Below the pieces are notes generated by a model. The model had not been told where the DNA came from, ran no database searches, and saw only the letters and a list, made by a program, of their open reading frames with translations. From contig CAWAHD010000003.1 of NCBI GenBank assembly GCA_963781785.1, positions 248,001-312,000 on the forward strand: a DNA stretch of 64,000 bases, in the 5' to 3' direction. This DNA is from CAWAHD01 sp963781785. GTDB taxonomy: Bacteria > Planctomycetota > Planctomycetia > Isosphaerales > Isosphaeraceae. A program made the translations under genes and the position numbers. This document shows positions 1 through 10,219 of the stretch, piece after piece. Every line of letters starts with the position of its first letter. Within the stretch, counting starts at the first letter, position 1.

Positions 1-252
1 ACGGTGGAACTGGTGCCCTGGGGCGACGGTAAGAACCGACTCACGACGACCTACCGCTGCTATCTGACGACCTTGGCCAAGAGCCTAAGTTGGAAAGAAG
101 TGGGCTCGAATCTCCGTTTCCTGGGACAGCGTCTGCACGCAGTGGAACACGCGGTCGAATGGGGCCTGGCGAACTGGGACTTGAGCAAAGTGACGGCTTT
201 GGGCATCGACGAAATTGCTTGAGCACGAGGGCACACATATCTCACGTTGTGA
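1..252 (+). pseudogene. ISL3-family transposase fragment
   Basis: This is an internal piece of an ISL3-type transposase, entering from outside the window. The reading frame gives VPWGDGKNRLT, then LSWKEVGSNLRFLG, then AVEWGLANWDL and GIDEIA, which is the block just before the first catalytic Asp of ISL3 transposases (usual form GVDE). After DEIA the frame hits TGA at 220-222, but continues in the same frame with ARGHTYLTL, again family-like, before further stops. It is therefore a relic broken by stop codons, not an active transposase. Everything downstream to about 650 is too eroded to follow. Confidence 0.65.
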
Positions 253-949
253 TGGTCTTGGTAACCGTTCCTCAACCGGCGGCTGGCGCGATCCACCGTT
301 CTTCCTCCTTAAATGCGGCGCTACTTACCGAAGAACTCTGCCGAACTTTCTTGTTCAGCGCCGTACCACCGTACCACTCCCGGCAGAATCAGATTTTCCA
401 ACTGGGACACAACCCAGCCCGAGGGATTTCAAGGCGTTGGTGTTCTATCGACGTGTCAACCGGGCGGTCCGAGAACTTTTCGGCCTAAATAAACCACGCA
501 AAATGCGGCTTTCGGCGACAAACCCTGCCATCGTATGTAACGCGTTTTCGCTGCAGCGAATCCCTTGCCCTCATATACCCAACGCGGCATAGCCGCAACC
601 AAAAAGGTGGGCTCTTCCGACTGTCGTGTGGGCAGCAATCCACTGGTGGCTCAGATTGGAATATAGTGACGTCCGCTGTACTCCGAAAGGCGCAGCTTTT
701 CCCTGAGGTTCCCCGGCTGATGGCCGCGGGGGGCGGGACCAGAGGCCCCAGTTCCCGCCCCCCGAACCCCCCACCCCCTTCCCTCTTCACTGTTCCGGCT
801 CAAAATTACCGCGTTCTCCCCTTGCATACGAGTCCGGTGCTGAGTTTTATCCGCACCAGAGCCGGAAATGCCAATTCCGTTAATGCAAAAATGGCATTCA
901 TCCCACAAACTGGTTGGTACCTACTTCAACCACCCGGGGGAGAATGCCA
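253..949. other. Intergenic stretch with no supported gene
   Basis: Short open frames here have no recognisable protein features. The first half probably held the rest of the broken ISL3 element. The only clear structure is the GC-rich inverted repeat at 728-763, described separately. Confidence 0.5.
728..763. repeat. GC-rich inverted repeat (11-bp perfect stem)
   Basis: GGGGGGCGGGA at 728-738 is exactly complementary to TCCCGCCCCCC at 753-763, with a 14-nt spacer. No T-run follows, so it is not a classical terminator on either strand. It sits about 190 bases before the gene at 950 and could be a relic element end, a transcription roadblock or a protein-binding site. Confidence 0.5.
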
Positions 950-2490
950 TGAACACAGTATGGCCCTTTCTGGTCAAGTTTGCCAGCCTCATCGTCTGCA
1001 CCCTCCATTGCTTCGACCGGGTCATCTTCAAAGGCCATCTGGCCTTGGCTTCTCCCCACGAACTCGAACGTTTTGTCGATTTCGTTCTCAAGGTTCGCCG
1101 CACCGACTTCATCAAATGCATGGCGCCCCAGTACTCTGAGCGTTTGGTTCAACATGCCCAGGCCTGGGCGCGGAAGGCTGGTCGCACCTACGTGTATCGC
1201 ACCGGCGACTTCCGCAAAGACCAATGGGCTCTCAACCTCGTCCGCGACCAAGGCATCCTCGAGGGACTCGTCGGCATCCTTTGCACCCAAGAAACCTGCC
1301 CTTCCTTCGCCCTCGTGCCCGGCCGCGACCGGCCTCAGTTCGTCAGCCGGCCCCGGCAGCAGCGAGTCCTCTATTACTACTTCCTCGATCCGCAGTTCGG
1401 CCTGATCCACGTCCGCCTGCAGACCTGGTTGCCGTTCACTGTCCAGGTCTATGTCAACGGCCACGAATGGCTGGCCCAGCAAATGGTGCAGAAAAGACTG
1501 GGCTTCGTTCAGCAGCACAACGCGTTTACACAACTCGACGATCCGGTCCAGGTCCAGCGCCTGGCCGACCGCTTTGCTCAGCTCAACTGGGCCAAAACCC
1601 TCAATCGTTGGGCACGGCAGGTCAATCCGTTGCTTCACGAACTGCTTCGGGGCTACTCCATACATTGGGTCGTTGATCAAGCCGAGTTCGCCACCGACTT
1701 GCTGTTTACAAGTCGCGCGGCCTTGGCCGGTTTGTACCGTGCGCTCCTGGATTATGCGGTGTGCACATTTTCCCCCAAAGACATTCTCGGCTTCCTCGGC
1801 CGCAAGTGGGATCGCCGCTTCGATGGTGAAGTGCACACCCACTACGAAGAGGACCGCTGGTTCGGAGCCCGCATCAAGCACCGCATGAAGACCAACTGGC
1901 TGAAGATGTACGACAAGTTCGGCCTGATCCTGCGAGTGGAAACGGTTATCAACGCCCCCAAGGAATTCTGGGTCTATCGCACGCGACAGCACCACGACGG
2001 CAAGTCATCGGCTGGCTATTTTCCCATGAACAAGAGCGTGGCCTCCTTGGTCCACTATCGAGAACAGGCGTTGGCCTGTAACCGCCGCTACCTGGATGCC
2101 TTGGCGGTGGTTAACGACCCGGCACCGGCCTACCAAGAGCTACGGCAACTCACCGAACCCAAAGTAGTCGACACCCGTAGCTATGCCGGTTTCAATCCGG
2201 CTCGGTCCGAAGACCTGCGGCTGTTTCTCGCGGTGCTGGAGGGCAACCACATTGCGCGTGGCTTTCGCAACGGCGACATTCGGGAACCGCTGTTCGGCAG
2301 CCCGCGGCAACTGCGCCAGCAACGCCGTGCCAGCGCCGCGGTGGGGCGATTGCTCAAAAGGCTCCACGTACGCCACCTGATCGCGAAGATACCGCGCACT
2401 CGGCGTTGGCGCGTTACCGAACGCGGCCGCCGGTTGCTGGGTCTCGCGGTCCAGCTCTACCAAAGCGCTTGGCCAAAAATCGCTGCGTAG
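950..2490 (+). CDS. Conserved hypothetical protein with C-terminal winged helix
   Basis: This protein of about 513 residues resembles, from memory, a family found in many copies in planctomycete genomes; no biochemical role is known to me. I chose ATG 950 because GGGGGAGA lies just before it; the open frame extends further upstream without a better start. The first part contains FDRVIFKGHL and runs rich in Trp, Tyr and His (for example RWFGARIKHRMKTNWLKMYDKFG) but shows no membrane segments or signal peptide. The last 90 residues (from about LFLAVLEGNHI to GLAVQLYQSAW) look like a winged helix, with GSPRQLRQQRRASAAVGRLLKRL as the helix-turn-helix and RTRRWRVTERGRRLLG as wing and final helix. 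It lies next to a transposase relic and has a hairpin after its stop, so a mobile-element association is possible but unproven. Confidence 0.7.
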
Positions 2491-2509
2491 CCGAGAGTTA
2501 CTGATCAAA

Positions 2510-2536
2510 AACTTCTCCGCATCTTGCGTAGAAGTT
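2510..2536 (+). terminator. Stem-loop after the winged-helix gene
   Basis: AACTTCT at 2510-2516 pairs with AGAAGTT at 2530-2536, and CGC at 2518-2520 pairs with GCG at 2526-2528, leaving a five-base loop. It begins 19 bases after the stop codon of the upstream gene. There is no U-run, so it may be a Rho-assisted end, an mRNA stabiliser or the end of a mobile unit. Confidence 0.45.
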
Positions 2537-2703
2537 CAGGGGAAAGAATCTAACACATTCGACAAGGGTGCCAACTGCTCAATATATCTGGTCGCACAAT
2601 CTGTCTTCGTCTTTGACAATCTCCCCAGTCGAGCGCATAAGATTACGGCTGGTGGATCGCGCCGAGGTAACGGCTCGTCGATCATGACGATACATTCGGA
2701 TGA

Positions 2704-2723
2704 ATCGTTCGTTTCTGAACGAT
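2704..2723. promoter_or_regulatory. Perfect palindrome upstream of dnaA-like gene
   Basis: ATCGTTC at 2704-2710 and GAACGAT at 2717-2723 form a perfect dyad with a six-base centre, about 90 bases before the DnaA-like start. The size and symmetry suit a repressor dimer site. No consensus DnaA box was found beside it. Function is inferred from symmetry alone. Confidence 0.35.
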
Positions 2724-2812
2724 GCGACGGATTCGATTGACCCTCCCCAAGCCAAGAAACAAGCGGCGCGCGGGCGCAGATTGAGCGCGCGCCGATCGTG
2801 GGAGATGCTACT

Positions 2813-4416
2813 ATGGCGGGACACCTTGGACAGCCCCGCGATAAGGCTGAATCGCAAGCGATAGTTCAGGGTTTGGGGGACGCAGAGGTGGCATTGCGCG
2901 CGGCGATCTCTAAGCGATTGGGCGACGCGCGATTTCGTCTCTGGTTTGGAGAGGGAATCGGGCTGAAGTTAAGTGGTGACGGCGATGCGCTGGAAGTTCG
3001 CGTACCTAGTCCTTATTTCCGCGAGTGGATCGAAAGCCACTATACGACCAGCTTGCTTGAGGTAGCCGAGGCCGTCATCGGCAGGCGGCTCCAAGTGTTG
3101 ATTCAGGTTCATAGCGAGGCTGAACCTATCCTAGGCGATGTTGTCGCCCCAGCGCCCGCTGACAACGAGTCTGATACTAAATCGAGACCGACAGAGGACA
3201 TCACGATTCCCATCGCACCCAATTCGAGAGGTTCGCTGTCCTTGCTTTGGCCAGCATCAAACGGTTTCGAAGCTTGCTCGTCACTTCATCCATCTCCATT
3301 CCCACAGACTCAACCACAGCCGCCAAAACGGCTTGAGATAACGTCTGTGTCTCATGCGCTCTCCTTACGTGGACCACTGAGCCGGCCGAGTCGGCGGCTG
3401 GAGAATTTTGTGATCGGCCCAGGCAACCGACTCGCCCACGCTGCATCGTGCGAAATGGCGCAGTTGGCCGGCAGAGTATTCAACCCACTGGTAATTCACG
3501 GCGCCATCGGGTTGGGCAAGACTCACTTGCTCGAAGGGATCGCCTATACCCTCAAATCGCTTTACCCAACCCTTCGGATCATTCAGCTCACCGCGGAGGC
3601 GTTCACGAACAGCTTCCTAGAGTCGATGCGGACGGGCTGTTTAAGCAACTTTCGGCGCGCTATCGAGGTGCCGGGGGGCTAATAGTCGACGATATTCATT
3701 TTCTGGCGGCGAAACGAGCGACGATGGTTGAGTTTCTCCATACCTTCAACGCCCTTATAGATAAAGGCGCGCCGATCATCCTATCGGCTGACCAGCATCC
3801 TCGACTCATCCGCGGTTTGACCGACGAGTTGGTCACTCGATTCCTGGGAGGGATGGTTATAAGGATCGAGCCTCCGGACTTTGTGACACGACAGAAAATC
3901 CTGGAAGCTACAGCCGCTGCCCGGGGAGTCCATGTTCCGAAAGCAGTTGTCGTATTCATCGCCGAACATATGCGAGCCAGCGTTCGAGAGTTAGAGGGAG
4001 CTTTGTACACGGTGATCGCGCAAGCAGTTCTCAGCGGGAAACGACTCGACTTGAACCTTGCCAGAGCCGCGCTACGGGATATGGTCCGCCACACTGCTCA
4101 GGCGGTCGTGTTACGTGACATTGAGCGAGTCGTCTGTGAACTTTTCCAGATCAGCGTCGAAGCACTCATCTCCGATAGCCGAGCCCGAGCCTTGGCTCAT
4201 CCCCGGATGATGGCAATGTACTTAGCTCGCAAATATACCGGTGCGGCATATAGTGAAATCGGACGGCACTTCGGTGGCCGAAATCATTCAACGGTCATCT
4301 CGGCTGAGAAGAAGGTTCAGATGTGGCTCCGCGACGAGGAGCAGAACGGCCTGCTACCTGGTTTCGAGACAATCGGTGACCTGCTGGCCGACCTCGAGCG
4401 GTCTTTGAGGACATGA
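2813..4416 (+). CDS. dnaA: DnaA-family replication initiator, one frameshift
   Basis: The product is a DnaA-type AAA+ protein of about 534 residues once one frame change is bridged. ATG 2813 is chosen because GGGAG ends eight bases before it. The order is domain I (residues about 20-95), a linker, the AAA+ core with Walker A GAIGLGKTH near residue 230 and Walker B IVDDIHFL, and domain IV with a helix-turn-helix ending GGRNHST, where DnaA usually has GGRDHST. The frame breaks near 3655-3675: the first part ends NFRRAIEVPGG, while the family-like continuation RYRGAGGLIVDDIHF is in another frame, which fits loss of one base in a CGC-CGC run. Planctomycetes can carry DnaA paralogues, so this need not be the essential copy; no cluster of DnaA boxes, dnaN or recF lies nearby. 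Confidence 0.8.
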
Positions 4417-4892
4417 ACGCGATGCAGCGTCGAAGCGTGATCCGGTCGTTGACTGGGCGTTGCGCAGCAAACCGACATTTTCCGCAGAATAAGCGATGAA
4501 CCCCGCCAAATTTGACTAGGTGGACTTGTGTTTGCATCGCCAAGCTCATCGACGTGGAATTCTGCGTCTCACGTGGTACGGGTCACGTCTCTTGTGCCCG
4601 GAGCAGCCATGCAGGCTGATGCTTGGTCTTGAATCAAGCGAGGTTCTGATTCTAGCTAAACATACGGTCTCAAGCCCTGTCGCTGGAAACTCTCGCACTT
4701 CGACGCATTCATGGGATAGATGCAAGTGAAGCGATCGTGGTGGTCATTATTTGAACTGGATGGACGCGTGCAGGGACCCAACGTGGTTACCTGTGAAGCC
4801 CGCTGACTCCTCGTATTTCATGGGACGAATCGATTCATCACCGGATGCCCCCAAGTGAGCTGTCACGATAGCGGCTTCCATGGGTAAAATGT
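4417..4892 (+). other. Intergenic stretch with no supported gene
   Basis: The stretch between the DnaA-like gene and the first vWA gene has only one short open frame (4520-4729) with no family features. No DnaA-box cluster, hairpin or repeat stands out. The promoter of the vWA pair presumably lies here. Confidence 0.5.
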
Positions 4893-6887
4893 ATGGAGGG
4901 AGGTAGGCCTCGATCCTCGAGGGACCGGCATGAGCAAGAGGAGCATGACACCGTGGTGGGTGACTTTGTGCGCCGACTGGAGGAGCGTTTTCCCTGGTTG
5001 TTGAAGTGGCTAGGGGGGCGGCTTGAGTTCGAATTGCCAGCCTTCATGATGAGCCTGACTATGCACGGGCTACTGCTTGCGTGCCTCGCGCTTGCAGGCT
5101 ACCGGGTTCGTCAAGAGGTTCGTCACGAGTTTCGGAGCGGTGTCGATGACAACTTGGTAACGTCCGAGTCGACGTATCAGGATCTCGACATAAGCGCTGA
5201 TCCGCCGCGTTCCGTCACCACGGCGGGGTCATTTGCGCCGACCTTGGCACCGACAGTCACCTCGGCATCCGCTTCGGCCGGGTCCATTCCCATCTCGACC
5301 GCTCCCGGAACCAAAAACGGCAGTGAGGCTCTCGAGCTCGTCAAACTAGATGTACGACGGGCTACGGAGGTCATCGTGCCAACAGCGACAATCTTGGGAC
5401 AGACAGTTTCGATCCGCGGCAACGGTGCTGAGATGGTAGGTAGCGTTGAGGGAGCAATCGACCGGATCGCCGTCGAGATCCTCCGCCGACTCGAACAGGG
5501 ACGTACTTTGGTTGTCTGGGCGTTCGACGCCTCGGGCAGCCTACAGGCCGAACGCCAGCGGTTGGGTAAACACATCGAGGCAGTCTACGCACACATCGAC
5601 CAGCTCGACGAGGACCGCCTCTCGACCGAAAGCGGGCTCTTGACCATGGTTATCAGTTTCGGTCACGACCGTCGTGCCCTGATTCCTAAGCCAACAGGCG
5701 AGCGGTCTGAAATCGTCAACGCGATCAACAGCGTTCCTCTCGATACCACAGGCGTCGAAACAACCTTCACCACCGTTGCCGAGATCGCCCGTCACTGGGG
5801 CCGGTACAAAGATGCGAATAATCATGTGTATCGCACGATGATAATCGTCGTGACCGACGAGGTCGGCGATGATGAGCAACGGCTCGAGGATGCCATCTCC
5901 CAAGCTCAACAAACCAAGGTGCCTGTCTACGTGCTAGGGTCGCAGGCACTCTTTGGTCGGGTCGAGGGATACATGGATTATATGGATCCCAAGACTAAAC
6001 ACGTCTTCCGTGGACTTACGGTGCGGCAGGGGCCCGAAAGTGTCATGCTTGAGCAAATCCGCCTGCCATTCTGGTACAGTGGTCCGCAGTACGAAATCAT
6101 GGAGGCAGGCTTTGGCCCATATGCTCTTAGCCGGCTGGCTTCTGCCACCGGTGGAATCTACTTTATCACACGGTTCGACTCGCACCGTATGGGTTTCGAC
6201 GCGGCTCGGATGCGCGAATACAGGCCCGACTGGATCCGCCGCGATCGATACGAATCGCAAATCGCGAAGTCGCCGTTGCGCCAGGCCGTCTTGAACGCCG
6301 CGCGGATCACCCAGCAAAAGCTGCCTGGAATGCCCGCCCTGACGTTTCCCCCCTCTGATGCCCCCGAGTTCAAGGATTTTATGGCGGCCAGCCAGGGTGT
6401 GGCCGAACGGACCGCATATACCGTTGATGAAGCTCTTCGTCCGATCAATGCGGTAGCTAAACTACGCGACCGTGAAACCTCGCGCCGTTGGCAGGCTCAC
6501 TACGACTTGATCCGGGGTCGGCTCCTCGCCATGAAGGTTCGCTGCTACGAATACAATTGGGCCTGCGCCCGTCTGAAGAAGGATCCGCCCAAGTTCAGCA
6601 ACCCCAAATCTAATTCGTGGCGGCTTGTTGCCGCCCCGGCGGTTCTCTACAGCGAAAAAGCGGCTGCCGCAGGTCGCGAGGCCCAGGCTCTGCTCCAGCG
6701 CGTGATCAATGAGCACCCGAGTACTCCGTGGGCCCTGCTGGCACAACGCGAGTTGCAAGACCCCTTGGGTTTTAAGTGGGTCGAGAACTATGTGCCTCCG
6801 CGCGCTCGCGGAAACAACAACGCGGCAGCTCAACGTAAGAACAAGAATCCGAGCCCGGTCAAACCACCGGAAATACCTAAGCTTTGA
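4893..6887 (+). CDS. Membrane-anchored von Willebrand factor A domain protein
   Basis: The protein has about 664 residues. A charged N-terminus is followed by one membrane segment at about 50-70 (FMMSLTMHGLLLACLALAG), a Ser/Thr/Pro-rich linker to about 150, and a vWA domain starting at about 185. The metal-site motif DASGS is at about 212-216, and IIVVTDEVGDD matches the later acidic part of the fold. A C-terminal helical region carries RDRETSRRWQAHYDLIRGR and YEYNWACARLKK, then a basic Asn/Lys-rich tail. The same layout and the RWQAHYDL block recur in the next gene, so the two are tandem paralogues. vWA domains bind proteins through a divalent metal; the ligand here is unknown. The start is uncertain: no good ribosome site precedes ATG 4893, and GTG 4953 with GAGGAG upstream is an alternative. 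Confidence 0.8.
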   Translation: MEGGRPRSSRDRHEQEEHDTVVGDFVRRLEERFPWLLKWLGGRLEFELPAFMMSLTMHGLLLACLALAGYRVRQEVRHEFRSGVDDNLVTSESTYQDLDISADPPRSVTTAGSFAPTLAPTVTSASASAGSIPISTAPGTKNGSEALELVKLDVRRATEVIVPTATILGQTVSIRGNGAEMVGSVEGAIDRIAVEILRRLEQGRTLVVWAFDASGSLQAERQRLGKHIEAVYAHIDQLDEDRLSTESGLLTMVISFGHDRRALIPKPTGERSEIVNAINSVPLDTTGVETTFTTVAEIARHWGRYKDANNHVYRTMIIVVTDEVGDDEQRLEDAISQAQQTKVPVYVLGSQALFGRVEGYMDYMDPKTKHVFRGLTVRQGPESVMLEQIRLPFWYSGPQYEIMEAGFGPYALSRLASATGGIYFITRFDSHRMGFDAARMREYRPDWIRRDRYESQIAKSPLRQAVLNAARITQQKLPGMPALTFPPSDAPEFKDFMAASQGVAERTAYTVDEALRPINAVAKLRDRETSRRWQAHYDLIRGRLLAMKVRCYEYNWACARLKKDPPKFSNPKSNSWRLVAAPAVLYSEKAAAAGREAQALLQRVINEHPSTPWALLAQRELQDPLGFKWVENYVPPRARGNNNAAAQRKNKNPSPVKPPEIPKL

Positions 6888-7028
6888 GATCCATGGACTT
6901 TGAAACGCCCGGATGTCCTCGACCGAGCGGCTAAACTCGAGGATCAGGTAGGGTGGTCTCGCGAATGAGAGCCAAGATAGCAAACCGCCGGTGATCCACA
7001 CTCAGTGAGTGATGGGAGAAAAGGCGAC

Positions 7029-9332
7029 ATGGAACTGCGTCATCCAGCTTCGACATCGAATGAAGACATTTACCAGCTCCTTGGACAAGAGGAAGCTTCC
7101 ACGGATATTTCAATACCCTCGGTTCCCGCGGCTGAGAGGCATTTCGCTGGCGATATCGGAACCGTGCCAACGACGGAGGGGGCAACTGGAAAAACCGTGA
7201 TATCCGACCCGGTTGTCGTTTGTCTCAGTAATTCCGGACCGTCGGCCACGGCGTCCGATGAGCCGCCTAACGGAACGCAGAATCTTCGGGCTATTCCGGT
7301 AGCAGTCGAACAGTCGGAGACAGCGTCTCCCCCAGGTTCGCCGGAGAGCTTGTCGGCGACTGCACCGGTTGCCTCGCGCTTAAGCTCTAAGCCGCCCGTA
7401 ACTAAGCTTCGGCCCAAGCGCCGGCGTCGAGTCCGGCTACGCTATCTCATGCAAGCTTGGAGCGTATCGCTGGTCGTCCATGTGGCGATCCTGTCAGCAC
7501 TAGCCGCGGCGACCTTCACGCCTGAGGTTGTAACCAAGATCATGAACTTCGACTCGGCTCTGGCCGGGTTCCGCAATGGCGAGCTTGAGGTTCTCCCGAT
7601 CTATGCTGACCCAGATAACATAGCTCGGGACCAAGCGGTTGGCGACGAAAACGCCAGTACTGCAGGCGAGCCAGTTCAGGTGTTGACCGGCGATGGTGGA
7701 GGTGAAGAAGGTGGTGCGGTGATCGTCGCGGGTGGAGCGGGCACTGGCCAGCCCTCGAAGGCCCCCAGGGTACGCGGCGTCGGCAAGGGACGTATCAATG
7801 AAGGGTCTAGCCTTCCCGGCGTCAAGATCGACGGGTTGGGGGCTTCGCCTCTGAGCTTGCTCCCGGTTGCGCCCGCCACTGACTTGGGGGGCGGCGGGAA
7901 AATTGCCGGTGATCCGATCTTCGATGTCAAAGAGATCGGCGTTGCACTCGATCAGCTCGCACGCGAGATTCTCCGCCATCTGAAGGATCACAAGCTCACC
8001 GTCGTCTGGCTCTTCGACGAGTCGACCAGTATGCAGGACGACCAGAAGACTATCCTCCAGAAATTCGACCGCGTATCCAGTGAGCTCAAGATCAACGCCG
8101 AACCCAAGAAAAAGAACACAGGCGCGCTCAACCACGCCATCGTCGGTTTCGGTCAGGGAATCGACTACGTCCTTGGGAAACCCTTGGATGACATTGACCA
8201 GATCGGCAGGGCGATCAAGCATCTCAAGATCGACTCCACTGGCACCGAAAACACGATGCACGCAATCCGCGAGATCGTCGAGCGTTACGCTCCGTTGGCA
8301 AAGAAAGACCGACGGCTTCTGATCGTGCTGGTGACTGACGAGTCCGGAGACGACGGCGCCGACGTCGAAGAGGCGCGGCAGGCTCTCAAGAAATACAAGG
8401 TGCCTCTCTACGTAATCGGGCGGCAGTCGTTGTTCGGCTACCCCTTTGCTCACCACCGGTACGTCGATCCAGTGACCAAAGACGTGTATCACCCAGTGAT
8501 CCGCCGTGGCCCCGAGACTGCCGACATCGAGGTTTATCAGTGGGATGGCCTTTACGAACGCTGGGACGAGCAACCGTCGGGCTTTGCCCCCTACGAACTC
8601 GCTCGCCTCACCAAAGACTCGGGTGGAATCTATTTCGTCTTGCCCAGCGAAGAGTTCATGCGGGTTCGCCAGCGCGAGCGGGCGTATTCCATCACTGAGC
8701 TCAAGGAGTATCTTCCTGAATACAAGAACCGCTTGAATTACGTCGAGGAGCGCAATAGCTCACCCCTGCGCCGGCTCCTATACGCCATCGTCCTTGAGGG
8801 CAAGGGCCTCATCTATCGCCGGGACTTTCCGATCCAGCCCCAGGAACTCATCAAAGCTGCCCTCGAGGAAGGTCAAAAGGCTACAGTGAAGCTGAACGTC
8901 CTTCTAGACGTCCAGAAGCGGTTGGAGAGCCTAGCCAGTGTTCGTGATCGAGAGCCCGAAAGGCGCTGGCAGGCCCATTACGACCTTATGCTCGCCCAGA
9001 CCGTCGCCTTTCAGGTCAAAGCCTATGAATACCGCGCCTTGATGGCGTCAATTGTTAAGGCCACCCCTGTCCCTAAGCGCCCAGCCGGCCCCGATCTCGT
9101 CATCACCTGGGTTGTCAATCATTCCAAGACGCCACTCGCCCCAAAAAATGAGACGATCAAGAAGTACGCTGAAGCAGAGCGGCTCCTCAAGGAAGTCATC
9201 ATCCGGCATCCCAAGACCCCGTGGGCCGACCTCGCACAAGATACCTTGAGCCGAGGTTTCTCGGTCCAATTCGACGAATGGCACCACAACCCGAAGTACT
9301 ACGAGCGGTCGCAGTTCGTGCCCAAATATTGA
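7029..9332 (+). CDS. Membrane-anchored von Willebrand factor A domain protein, second copy
   Basis: This 767-residue paralogue of the preceding gene has a longer disordered N-terminus, a run of basic residues (KRRRRVR), one membrane segment at about 143-162 (WSVSLVVHVAILSALAAATF) and a Gly-rich linker. Its vWA domain carries FDESTSMQ as a complete DxSxS metal motif and IVLVTDESGDDG further on. RDREPERRWQAHYDLM near the C-terminus is shared with its neighbour. I prefer ATG 7029 because GGGAGAA sits just before it; GTG 7005 in the same frame is the alternative. The two genes are 140 bases apart on one strand and are likely co-transcribed. The orientation suggests a cytoplasmic tail with the vWA domain outside the inner membrane, which is inference. 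Confidence 0.8.
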   Translation: MELRHPASTSNEDIYQLLGQEEASTDISIPSVPAAERHFAGDIGTVPTTEGATGKTVISDPVVVCLSNSGPSATASDEPPNGTQNLRAIPVAVEQSETASPPGSPESLSATAPVASRLSSKPPVTKLRPKRRRRVRLRYLMQAWSVSLVVHVAILSALAAATFTPEVVTKIMNFDSALAGFRNGELEVLPIYADPDNIARDQAVGDENASTAGEPVQVLTGDGGGEEGGAVIVAGGAGTGQPSKAPRVRGVGKGRINEGSSLPGVKIDGLGASPLSLLPVAPATDLGGGGKIAGDPIFDVKEIGVALDQLAREILRHLKDHKLTVVWLFDESTSMQDDQKTILQKFDRVSSELKINAEPKKKNTGALNHAIVGFGQGIDYVLGKPLDDIDQIGRAIKHLKIDSTGTENTMHAIREIVERYAPLAKKDRRLLIVLVTDESGDDGADVEEARQALKKYKVPLYVIGRQSLFGYPFAHHRYVDPVTKDVYHPVIRRGPETADIEVYQWDGLYERWDEQPSGFAPYELARLTKDSGGIYFVLPSEEFMRVRQRERAYSITELKEYLPEYKNRLNYVEERNSSPLRRLLYAIVLEGKGLIYRRDFPIQPQELIKAALEEGQKATVKLNVLLDVQKRLESLASVRDREPERRWQAHYDLMLAQTVAFQVKAYEYRALMASIVKATPVPKRPAGPDLVITWVVNHSKTPLAPKNETIKKYAEAERLLKEVIIRHPKTPWADLAQDTLSRGFSVQFDEWHHNPKYYERSQFVPKY

Positions 9333-9391
9333 GGAACATCTTCGCCAGAGAACAAACGAGTGCGATTACGCTGGCCGTTGACGACTACAGT

Positions 9392-10100
9392 TTATGCGAA
9401 TCGCGGCGGTCGTCCTTTTTTCACCGGAGCGATACCGAGTTGAAATCGCCCGGTTGATCGATAAGCAATGATAGCGGTCTGGCCACACCGTCGCACAGAG
9501 ACGCCGTGCGACCGAGCGTGAAACTGCTGATAAAGTGGATGCACGTCGCCGATCATCCCGTCGCAACGCGAAATCATCTCGGGAACCGACATCCCTTACT
9601 CGGCAGCATGACGGGTGAAGAAGTCGTCGAAGCCTAAGGTCTGCGCAACTTTGTCCCAGAGTTCTCGCAGCCGCAACGGACCGCGACACAACAACTGTCT
9701 GATGCTCTTCGAAGCTTCCCCGGCTGTTCGCCATCTGTCGATGTCGCGCGACCGAATGAGGATGCGATCGAGATCGTTGGCCGAGTCAACCACGTCTCCG
9801 CCGATTCGGTGAATGGTGAAGTTAAGGCGATCCTAAGGAACGCGCCGCTTGGCTTCGGCTTCGGCTCAGGCCAGCACAACGCTGGGAATCGTCTCTGCAA
9901 TCGATCGAGCAATGAGTTAATGCAAGTTGGGCGGCATCGATACACCCGGACTTTCATCGGTCGGCTGGATGTTGGCCCTGGACAATCTAAGACGCAGATC
10001 AGCCATCATGACGCGACCCGCCGCCTCCAATTGTTCTCGTGTGGCCCTAGCAGCTTTGCAGTTTGCACGACGGTATTTCGCTTCGCTTGAGATTTCATCC
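9392..10100 (-). pseudogene. Decayed gene of unknown function with in-frame stops
   Basis: One reverse frame reads as sensible protein across about 700 bases but is cut by at least four stop codons. It begins with a coiled-coil-like part (EAKYRRANCKAARATREQLE), continues through LIARSIAETIPSVVLA and RLNFTIHRIGGDVVDSANDL, and ends with RELWDKVAQTLGFDDFF, VPEMISRCDGMIGDVHPLY and RSTGRFQLGIAPV. The continuity of amphipathic helices across stops in one frame argues for a dead gene rather than chance. I do not recognise the family. Confidence 0.45.
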
Positions 10101-10219
10101 TCTCATCTCATGGAGCTTTGTGCTTGTTCATCGTCTTCATCGACCTTACGATGAGACAGGAGACACTAAAGGCAGTGATAGACTGTCTGGCCGATTGGGA
10201 AGTGGCAGGAGGGATGGTG

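Noticed and set aside
898..1995. 365-codon reverse open frame
   Set aside because: It lies opposite the winged-helix protein, which has the better start and fold signals.
7500..8573. 357-codon reverse open frame opposite the second vWA gene
   Set aside because: The forward strand encodes the vWA metal motifs; the reverse has none.
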